Source: CALAZP01 sp964410725 (GTDB lineage: Bacteria > Bacteroidota > Bacteroidia > Chitinophagales > Saprospiraceae). Taken from it: a stretch of DNA of 5,397 nt. Of this stretch, positions 1 through 5,397 are shown piece after piece. Location: contig CAYPID010000078.1 in assembly GCA_964410725.1 (NCBI GenBank), positions 1 through 5,397 on the forward strand, written 5' to 3'. Both the position numbers and the translations under genes were made by a program. Below the pieces are notes generated by a model that saw only the letters and a program-made list of their open reading frames with translations, had not been told where the DNA came from and ran no database searches. Every line of letters begins with the position of its first letter. Within the stretch, counting starts at the first letter, position 1.

Positions 1-633
1 GCTGAGGGTAATATTGTCATGTTGAATATTAGGATTGCTACTCCCCCTTGGGATAGGAAATCCAATAATTGGATGGCTGTTAATCCTGGTGTTTGTTCTT
101 CTTATGTTTTTTCCAGAAAGCCTGGTGATAAGGTAACCATATCTGGACCTTATGGAGAATTCTTTATCAAGCCTACGAAGAAGGAGATGATTTATATTGG
201 CGGGGGTGCAGGTATGGCTCCACTTCGTTCGCATATTTTCCATTTGTTCCACACCTTGAAGACGAAGGATAGAAAGGTTAGTTATTGGTACGGTGGTCGA
301 TCTAAAGCTGAATTGTTCTATACGGAAGACTTCCGAAATATTGAAAAAGACTTTGATAATTTCTCTTACAATATTGCTCTGTCTGACGAAAGAATGGCTA
401 AAGAGGTTGATAACTGGAAAGTTAAGTCTGATTTGAACGATAAGAATGGGGACGGTTTTATTGGATTTATTCACCAAGTATTGTACGAAAATTACTTGAA
501 GAATCATCCAGAACCGGAGGAGGTTGAATACTATTTGTGTGGCCCTCCTTTGATGAATCAGGCGGTTATGCAGATGTTGGATGATTTAGGAGTTCCTGCT
601 GAAAATATCGCCTTCGATGATTTCGGTGGGTAA
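1..633 (+). CDS. nqrF: Na+-translocating NADH:quinone reductase subunit F, C-terminal half (5' truncated)
   Basis: NqrF is the membrane-anchored flavoprotein that oxidises NADH and passes electrons through FAD and a 2Fe-2S centre into the Na+-pumping Nqr complex of the inner membrane. The visible 210 residues are the ferredoxin-reductase-like FAD/NADH domain; the transmembrane anchor and 2Fe-2S domain lie upstream of the window. The reading frame is open from base 1, so the ATG at 19 is an internal Met and not the start. Visible motifs (numbered from base 1) are GPYGEFF at about 49-55, the nucleotide-binding GGGAGMAP at 67-74, YWYGGRS at about 95-101, the CGPPLMN motif with the family's conserved Cys at 180-186, and the C-terminal DDFGG ending at 210, a hallmark of NqrF. 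An acidic, Gly/Asn/Asp-rich loop at about 143-153 precedes FIGFIHQVLYENYL. The strong terminator 15 nt downstream fits nqrF being last in an nqrA-F operon. Identification is confident; close relatives such as toluene/phenol monooxygenase reductases lack this C-terminus. Confidence 0.96.
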   Translation, partial: AEGNIVMLNIRIATPPWDRKSNNWMAVNPGVCSSYVFSRKPGDKVTISGPYGEFFIKPTKKEMIYIGGGAGMAPLRSHIFHLFHTLKTKDRKVSYWYGGRSKAELFYTEDFRNIEKDFDNFSYNIALSDERMAKEVDNWKVKSDLNDKNGDGFIGFIHQVLYENYLKNHPEPEEVEYYLCGPPLMNQAVMQMLDDLGVPAENIAFDDFGG

Positions 634-647
634 ATAAAAATAATTGT

Positions 648-681
648 AAACAGGTTTGCTAAAGCGAACCTGTTTTTTTTT
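648..681 (+). terminator. Rho-independent terminator of the nqr operon
   Basis: A 12-bp stem (648-659 pairing with 664-675, one T-G wobble) encloses a TAAA loop at 660-663. Nine consecutive T residues at 673-681 follow. The stem core is CAGGTTTGC against GCGAACCTG. It starts 14 nt after the nqrF stop codon and has the classic shape of an intrinsic terminator, so transcription of the nqr operon probably ends here and the downstream genes need their own promoter. Confidence 0.92.
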
Positions 682-688
682 GTACATT

Positions 689-698
689 NNNNNNNNNN
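689..698. other. Assembly gap (10 N)
   Basis: Ten unresolved bases lie between the nqrF terminator and the leader of the amidohydrolase gene. A round run of ten Ns is usually a scaffolding placeholder, so the true distance is unknown and additional sequence, even a gene, could be missing here. Any protein read through this point is artefactual. Confidence 0.97.
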
Positions 699-858
699 GT
701 GCAGATGTATTGTGGTTTTTTCAATTAGGAGAGTAGTCCACAACATTTTAAATTAGGGTGTATTGACCCTCTATATTAGGTCTTCGGTCGATATTGCTGG
801 ATTTTCGGCATTGATTTTGTATTTTCCATGAAAATATTCAAAACTAAAATTACTTAGG
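699..858 (+). other. Non-coding leader upstream of the amidohydrolase gene pair
   Basis: No convincing gene is present in these 160 bases. They should hold the promoter of the amidohydrolase pair, because a strong terminator lies upstream. The best match to the Bacteroidota -7 consensus TAnnTTTG is TATATTAG at 772-779, but no TTG sits at the expected distance before it, so no promoter is called. A small perfect inverted repeat, AGGGT/ACCCT, lies at 755-759 and 766-770 with a 6-nt spacer, too short to interpret alone. A 9-codon mini-ORF (ATG at 828, TAG at 855-857) ends one base before the ATG of the next gene. Confidence 0.5.
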
Positions 859-3852
859 ATGAAAAAAGGATTGTTACTTTTTCTTTCATTGTATTTCTGG
901 ATGGGAGGTACAGTGGTTGCACAAGAGACCTTTCCGGTTAATGGTGTGAAAGACGAACGTTCAGGTGCGCATGCCTTTACCAATGCGACCCTTTATTTAG
1001 ATGCTTCCACCAAAATTAGTAAGGGTACTTTATTGATTCAGGATGGGAAGGTGGTTGCCTCTGGAGCTGACATTCAAATTCCTGCGGGTTATGTGGTTCA
1101 TGATTTAGATGGTAAATACATTTATCCCGGCCTCGTTGAAATATGGTCTAATTATGGGATTCCAAAGCCTGAAAGAGGTTCGGGAAGGAGTTTTAGTAGA
1201 GCTGAGCAAATTCAAACTTCTGTCAAAGGACCTTATAATGCCAATGAAGCTATAAAGGCTGATTTTGAGGCATCCAGTGTATTTGAAGTGGATGAAAAGG
1301 AAGCGGCTAATATTCGTAAAATGGGATTTGGGGCGGCTCAAATTTTCCGAGCAGATGGCCTTGCAAGAGGAACTAGTAGTTTGGCTCTTTTAGGGAAGGG
1401 AACTTCGAATGAAATGGTCTATCGGGATCAAGTAGGGGCTCATTACTCATTTGCCAAGGGTTCTTCTGGGCAGAACTATCCTGTATCTACTATGGGTTTC
1501 ATTGCATTATTGCGCCAGACCTATTTAGATGCGGAGTGGTTTCAGCAATTTGAACATCCTCCTTTTACAGATAAGACTTTAAATGCTTGGATTGCTTCTC
1601 AAGGTTTACCTCAATTTTTCGATGTTTCTGATTGGGTGACCGTTTTGAGGGCCGATAAACTAGGAGATGAGTTTGGCGTGCAATACATTATTAAGACTGA
1701 CGGGGATTCTTATAAGCGAATTGATGAAATCAAAGCAACGGGAGCAACATTAATTGTTCCGGTTAGTTTTCCAGACCCGTTTGATGTGAGTAATCCTTTA
1801 GAGAACTACAAATACAGTTTGGCAGACCTTAAGCACTGGGAGATGGCAGCGGGGAATTTAGCAGCTCTTGAGGCTGCTGGGGTTCCTTTTTCCATTACTT
1901 CAGCGGATTTAAAAAAGGGAGAAGATTTCTGGAAGAATATCAGAAAAGCTGTAACACATGGATTAAGTCGGGAAACTGCCCTGAGGGCTTTAACCACTGT
2001 TCCTGCTGGGTTATTAAATGCACCTGACTTGGGCCATTTAAAAGCTGGTGCGGTGGCTAATTTTTTCGTTTCATCAGATGATATTTTTGAGGAGAAAGCA
2101 ACTATTTACGAAAATTGGGTAGCAGGTGCTGGATATGAGGTCAATCCAATTCCAGGAAAGGGTATTGAAGGGAAGTTTGTATTGAATCTGGATGGCAGTT
2201 CTTTAGAGATTGAATTAATGGGATCTAAGGGTAAAATGAAAGTAGATGATTCCACTTCAACAGATATTCAAGTAAAAGTAGATGGGCAGATTGTGGTTTT
2301 AACTTTGGAAGAGCCAGCGCGGATCCTTACAGGGTGGAAGAATGGAAAGGATTTGGCTGGAAATTGGACTAATCAGGAAGGTGATTGGCTGTCTTGGTCT
2401 GCTGTTTTCCAGGAGGAAGTTGATGATTCGGAAGGAGAAAAGGAAGGTAAGAAAAAAGAAGGTAGTGAGGTTTCCGAGGTTGGACAAGTTATTTTCCCTT
2501 TTGGAGCTTATGGAACGGAGGAGTTGATTCAAGCTGAGGATATATTAATTTCCAATGTGACCCTTTGGACAATGGAAGATGGGGATGAGGTACAAGAGGG
2601 GATGGATGTTTTAATTAAGGGGGGAAAGATTGAAAAGATTGGAAAGGATTTAAAAGCTGGTAAAGGGGTGCAATTAGTGGATGGAACAGGATTGCATTTA
2701 ACACCGGGAATTATCGATGAGCATTCTCATATTGGTGCTTCTTCTATTAACGATGTGGCCACTAACTCTGGCATGGTGCGAATCGGAGATGTAATTAATC
2801 CTGAAGATCAGGAGATCTACCGAGCTTTGGCTGGGGGAGTTACTGCTGTACAAATTCTACATGGATCTGCCAATCCTATTGGAGGACAGTCTGCGCTCAT
2901 TAAATTGAGATGGGGAAGTAGTCCAGAGGAGATGAAAATAAAAGATGCGGATGGCTTTATTAAGTTTGCCTTAGGAGAAAATGTTAAGCGTTCGAGTAAT
3001 CCATCTTCTATTCGGTTTCCTCAAACCAGAATGGGGGTGGAGCAGGTATATGTGGATGCCTTTAGTTCAGCGCGAGATTACCTGAAGGAAATGAAGGAAT
3101 ACGAGAGTTTAGCTCCAGCCGAGAAAGCTAAAACTCCAGCTCCTCGAAGAGATTTGGCTATGGAGACCATGGGTGAGATCTTGAACAAAGAGCGTTTTAT
3201 CAGTTGTCATTCTTATGTTCAGAGTGAGATCAATATGTTGATGAAGGTTGCAGAAAGTTTTGATTTTAAAGTCAATACTTTTACTCATATTTTGGAAGGA
3301 TATAAAGTGGCTGATAAAATGGCGGCTCACGGCGTTGGTGCTTCTACTTTTTCAGATTGGTGGAATTATAAATGGGAAGTTCGGTATGCCATAGCATATA
3401 ACGCTGCGATTATGCATAGAGAAGGAGTTGTCACGGCGATTAACTCCGATGATGCAGAAATGATGAGGCGATTGAATCAAGAAGCTGCAAAGGTGGTTAA
3501 GTACGGTGGAATATCTGAGTGGGACGCATTGAAGATGGTGACTATTAACCCTGCCAAATTATTGCATTTGGACCAGCGAATGGGTTCTGTCAAGGAAGGA
3601 AAGGATGCGGATTTGGTTTTATGGTCAGCTCATCCTTTATCGGTTTATGCTATGCCGGTCAAAACCATGGTAGATGGTCGCGTTTTATACGATAGAGAAA
3701 GAGATCATCAGTTGAAGTCAAGCATTGCACAAGAGCGGTCTAGAATCATGGAAAAAATGAAAGAGGCCAAGAAATCAGGTGGCAGAACAGCACCGGGAAG
3801 ACCGGCATATAGACACCATTTTCATTGTGATGATGTAGTGGAAATCCGATAA
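859..3852 (+). CDS. Exported double-module amidohydrolase, N-terminal module degenerate and C-terminal module with intact metal site
   Basis: This is a 997-residue exported protein of the amidohydrolase superfamily. The start at 859 is chosen because it gives a clean signal peptide (MKK, hydrophobic 4-20, likely cleavage VVA|Q at 21/22), predicting a periplasmic location. Module 1 (about 40-430) has the usual beta-rich N-terminal piece ending in YPGL, but the expected D-x-H-x-H is E94-I-W96-S-N98. A beta-rich connector (about 436-520) and a Lys/Glu-rich linker (about 521-540) follow. Module 2 (about 558-947) has TPGIIDEHSH with H622 and H624, ALGENVKR at 704-711 (E707 may bridge the metals), H784 in SCHSYV, H810 in THILEG, and D864 in INSDDAE, a complete metal-ligand set. 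The C-terminal beta segment is GSVKEGKDADLVLW at 909-922. The tail ends with a His/Cys-rich RHHFHCDD at 985-992. It is much longer than single-module relatives (about 400-450). The next gene follows after 17 nt, suggesting an operon. The substrate is unknown; an imidazolonepropionase- or dipeptidase-like hydrolysis of an amide or cyclic amide bond is possible by family only. Confidence 0.95.
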   Translation: MKKGLLLFLSLYFWMGGTVVAQETFPVNGVKDERSGAHAFTNATLYLDASTKISKGTLLIQDGKVVASGADIQIPAGYVVHDLDGKYIYPGLVEIWSNYGIPKPERGSGRSFSRAEQIQTSVKGPYNANEAIKADFEASSVFEVDEKEAANIRKMGFGAAQIFRADGLARGTSSLALLGKGTSNEMVYRDQVGAHYSFAKGSSGQNYPVSTMGFIALLRQTYLDAEWFQQFEHPPFTDKTLNAWIASQGLPQFFDVSDWVTVLRADKLGDEFGVQYIIKTDGDSYKRIDEIKATGATLIVPVSFPDPFDVSNPLENYKYSLADLKHWEMAAGNLAALEAAGVPFSITSADLKKGEDFWKNIRKAVTHGLSRETALRALTTVPAGLLNAPDLGHLKAGAVANFFVSSDDIFEEKATIYENWVAGAGYEVNPIPGKGIEGKFVLNLDGSSLEIELMGSKGKMKVDDSTSTDIQVKVDGQIVVLTLEEPARILTGWKNGKDLAGNWTNQEGDWLSWSAVFQEEVDDSEGEKEGKKKEGSEVSEVGQVIFPFGAYGTEELIQAEDILISNVTLWTMEDGDEVQEGMDVLIKGGKIEKIGKDLKAGKGVQLVDGTGLHLTPGIIDEHSHIGASSINDVATNSGMVRIGDVINPEDQEIYRALAGGVTAVQILHGSANPIGGQSALIKLRWGSSPEEMKIKDADGFIKFALGENVKRSSNPSSIRFPQTRMGVEQVYVDAFSSARDYLKEMKEYESLAPAEKAKTPAPRRDLAMETMGEILNKERFISCHSYVQSEINMLMKVAESFDFKVNTFTHILEGYKVADKMAAHGVGASTFSDWWNYKWEVRYAIAYNAAIMHREGVVTAINSDDAEMMRRLNQEAAKVVKYGGISEWDALKMVTINPAKLLHLDQRMGSVKEGKDADLVLWSAHPLSVYAMPVKTMVDGRVLYDRERDHQLKSSIAQERSRIMEKMKEAKKSGGRTAPGRPAYRHHFHCDDVVEIR

Positions 3853-3869
3853 TTTAAAAAGCGAATAAC

Positions 3870-5186
3870 ATGAAAAATTTAAAAATATTCACTTGGACCG
3901 CTATGATGATTGGTTGTTTTACCGTCATTGGTTTTGGTCAGACTAATAATATTCCAGCACCTCCACAAACTCAGGGAATTGCTTTAATTGGTGCTACTGT
4001 GCACTTAGGTAATGGTTCGGTAATTGAGCAGGGGACTGTAGTTTTTAATCAAGGTAAAATTACCGCTGTAGGTGCTCAAAATGAAGTTACTATTCCCGAT
4101 GGATATCAAATTTTTGAGGTCGATGGTCAACAAGTATATCCAGGATTTTTTCTTCCAACCACTAATATGGGGTTAGTGGAGGTTAGCGCGGTCAGAGCAA
4201 CTGATGATGGGGAGGAAACGGGTGTCCTTAATCCCAATATTCGTTCTCTGGTGGCTTATAATACCGATTCTGAATTGCCCCCAACCATGCGATACAATGG
4301 AATTTTAATGGCTCAAATTGCCCCTTCTGGTGGGGTAGTTGCGGGTTCTTCTTCTATTGTGCAATTGGATGCTTGGAATTGGGAAGATGCAGCCTATAAA
4401 GTGGACAATGGGATGCATTTGTATTGGCCTAATAAGATGATGAATGCCAGATGGTGGATGGGAGAAACACAAGCTAGACCGAATGAGAATTACCAGCCCA
4501 TCGTTGATGAAATTCAAAAGACCATGAAGGAGGCGAAGGCTTTTGCCGAAGGCGAAAACGAGGAGACCAATCTTAAACTGGAGGCTTTAGCTGGTTTATT
4601 TGATGGAAGTATTACGCTTTTTATTCACAACAACAATGCTACTGCGATTATAGAAAGTGCCACTATTGCTAAGGAACTTGGAGTAAAAAAGATGGCTATT
4701 GTCGGTGCAGGTGAGGCCTTATTAGTGGCAGATTTTTTGAAGAGTCATAGCATTCCGGTGATCTTAGGAGACGTTCATGCGCTTCCGAATAGAGACCACG
4801 AGGATACGGTTCACCCTTATAAATTGCCAGCATTATTGCACGAAGCTGGGGTGGAATTTTGCTTTGGATTCAGTGGTAGAATGACTGCGAGAGCTAGAAA
4901 TCTACCGTTTTATGCAGGTACTGCGGTGGCTTATGGGCTTCCCTATGAGGAGGCAGTGAAAGCCTTGACTTCCACTGCAGCTAAAATTCTTGGGGTCGGA
5001 GAATCGTGTGGGACTATTGCCGTTGGAAAAGATGCGACTCTTTTTGTAAGTCAGGGGGATGCGCTGGATATGCGAACCAATCAGATGGAATATGTCTTTA
5101 TTCAGGGACGGAAAGTACAATTGGAAGCTACCCAACAAGAATTGTATAAGAAATACTCGGATAAATATGGGCATCAAATTGATTAA
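3870..5186 (+). CDS. Exported amidohydrolase-like protein, predicted pseudo-enzyme
   Basis: This 438-residue exported protein has the amidohydrolase fold but lacks most catalytic ligands. The start at 3870 gives a signal peptide (MKNLK, hydrophobic 6-22, likely cleavage GFG|Q at 23/24). The N-terminal beta segment (about 36-92) ends in YPGF, but the D-x-H-x-H position reads L95-P-T97-T-N99. By hand alignment to the intact module upstream, the His of strand 5 is kept (H253, FIHNNN), the His of strand 6 is G279 (IVGAGE), and the Asp of strand 8 is S335 (FGFSG). The C-terminal CGTIAVGKDATLFV at 380-393 is the usual end of the composite beta domain, so the fold appears complete. Several His residues in the 293-315 stretch (SHS, VHA, DHED, VHP) are not at canonical ligand positions. 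It resembles the degenerate N-terminal module of the preceding protein more than the active one. The 17-nt spacing and same strand suggest co-transcription and a partnership. Automated pipelines would call it an amidohydrolase; activity is doubtful. Confidence 0.94.
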   Translation: MKNLKIFTWTAMMIGCFTVIGFGQTNNIPAPPQTQGIALIGATVHLGNGSVIEQGTVVFNQGKITAVGAQNEVTIPDGYQIFEVDGQQVYPGFFLPTTNMGLVEVSAVRATDDGEETGVLNPNIRSLVAYNTDSELPPTMRYNGILMAQIAPSGGVVAGSSSIVQLDAWNWEDAAYKVDNGMHLYWPNKMMNARWWMGETQARPNENYQPIVDEIQKTMKEAKAFAEGENEETNLKLEALAGLFDGSITLFIHNNNATAIIESATIAKELGVKKMAIVGAGEALLVADFLKSHSIPVILGDVHALPNRDHEDTVHPYKLPALLHEAGVEFCFGFSGRMTARARNLPFYAGTAVAYGLPYEEAVKALTSTAAKILGVGESCGTIAVGKDATLFVSQGDALDMRTNQMEYVFIQGRKVQLEATQQELYKKYSDKYGHQID

Positions 5187-5188
5187 AA

Positions 5189-5205
5189 ATTTTGTTTAAC
5201 AAAAT
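5189..5205 (+). terminator. Weak AT-rich hairpin after the amidohydrolase pair
   Basis: ATTTTGT at 5189-5195 pairs with ACAAAAT at 5199-5205 around a 3-nt loop, beginning 2 nt after the stop codon. A T run lies at 5209-5214. With only one G-C pair and a few bases before the T run, it is a poor terminator at best, and some symmetry is expected in such AT-rich DNA. It could partially end transcription of the pair. Confidence 0.22.
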
Positions 5206-5221
5206 AAATTTTTTAATTTCA
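5192..5221 (+). promoter_or_regulatory. Candidate Bacteroidota-type promoter for the lipoprotein gene
   Basis: TTG at 5192-5194, preceded by T (TTTG), is followed after 19 nt by TAATTTCA at 5214-5221. This fits the Bacteroidota layout TTG-N(17-23)-TAnnTTTG in spacing and matches four of six fixed -7 positions (TA and the first two T of TTTG). Transcription would begin around 5226-5229, leaving a leader of about a dozen bases before the ATG at 5240. The region is very AT-rich, so chance matches are likely. Confidence 0.3.
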
Positions 5222-5239
5222 ACTAAAATATACTGACAA

Positions 5240-5397
5240 ATGAAAATTTTAAAGACATTGATTGCGAGTTTCTTAATAGCAGGGATGTTTGCTATTGTTG
5301 CTTGCGGTAATGATGCTGCTTCCTCTACAGAAGGCGCTGAATCAGAAATGCAAGAGGCTCCTGCTGAAGAGCATCCATCTGAAGGAGAACATCCTGA
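5240..5397 (+). CDS. Lipoprotein of unknown function, N-terminal fragment (3' truncated by window)
   Basis: The frame is open from ATG 5240 to the window end, giving 52 residues. It begins with a lipoprotein signal peptide: MKILK, a hydrophobic segment at 6-18, and the lipobox IVAC with the lipidated Cys at 22. The mature start is Gly-Asn-Asp, followed by a low-complexity Ala/Ser/Glu/Pro-rich stretch that looks like a flexible tether. The last visible residues contain EHP twice (44-46 and 50-52), separated by SEG, which could be the start of a short repeat. The sequence CGND is acidic but does not clearly match the known surface-export signals of Bacteroidota lipoproteins, so periplasmic or surface display is undecided. 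The functional domain lies outside the window. It is 53 nt downstream of the amidohydrolase pair and may have its own promoter. The start is well supported although no Shine-Dalgarno is seen, as is usual in this phylum. Confidence 0.85.
   Translation, partial: MKILKTLIASFLIAGMFAIVACGNDAASSTEGAESEMQEAPAEEHPSEGEHP

Noticed and set aside
558..746. Minus-strand frame across the nqrF end, the terminator and the gap
   Set aside because: It reads through the ten Ns and the terminator hairpin and overlaps the conserved NqrF C-terminus; no recognisable protein features.
795..810. Small hairpin TGCTG/CGGCA with a 6-nt loop in the leader
   Set aside because: Five pairs including a wobble, with no T run or riboswitch-like context.
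794..827. TTG at 794-796 with TATTTTCC at 820-827 as a promoter for the amidohydrolase pair
   Set aside because: The spacing of 23 nt is at the limit and only four of six -7 positions match; no better than chance in AT-rich DNA.
771..983. Minus-strand frame covering the leader and the start of the amidohydrolase gene
   Set aside because: It overlaps a well-supported signal peptide coding region and shows no domain or start context; a shadow of the real gene.
2342..2527. Plus-strand frame rich in Lys/Arg within the amidohydrolase gene
   Set aside because: It is an out-of-frame reading of the Lys/Glu-rich linker; the composition is a by-product of GAA/AAG-rich codons.
859..3852. Frameshifted fusion of two genes as an explanation for the 997-aa length
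   Set aside because: The frame is continuous with a natural connector and linker, and only the first module has a signal peptide; a genuine two-module protein is the simpler reading.

Overview
The window looks like a chromosomal piece of a Bacteroidota bacterium, probably in or near Flavobacteriales/Cytophagales. The grounds are protein style (a Bacteroidota-like NqrF C-terminus, secreted proteins whose predicted mature N-terminus is Gln, a lipoprotein with an acidic start), AT-leaning coding sequence, and A-rich start regions without Shine-Dalgarno sequences. All recognisable genes lie on the + strand. There are no RNA genes, mobile elements or CRISPR arrays.

Layout: (1) 1-633 is the 3' half of nqrF, the NADH-oxidising subunit of the Na+-translocating NADH:quinone reductase, cut by the window edge. 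A strong intrinsic terminator at 648-681 follows and fits nqrF ending its operon. (2) 689-698 is a run of ten Ns, an assembly gap, so the distance and linkage between nqrF and what follows are not proven. (3) 699-858 is a non-coding leader. (4) 859-3852 encodes a 997-residue exported protein with two amidohydrolase-fold halves. (5) 3870-5186, only 17 nt downstream, encodes a 438-residue exported amidohydrolase-like protein. (6) After a short AT-rich spacer, 5240-5397 is the start of a lipoprotein gene that runs off the window.

The most interesting content is the amidohydrolase pair. Three homologous amidohydrolase modules are encoded back to back, but only the C-terminal half of the 997-residue protein keeps the metal-ligand set (H622, H624, H784, H810, D864, with E707 as a possible bridging ligand). 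By hand alignment, the N-terminal half has lost all of these and the 438-residue protein keeps only one (H253). One plausible model is a periplasmic assembly with one catalytic module and two pseudo-enzyme modules acting as scaffold, substrate-binding or regulatory parts. The substrate cannot be read from the sequence. Apart from this, the window is ordinary core-genome sequence; I see no defence or mobile system.
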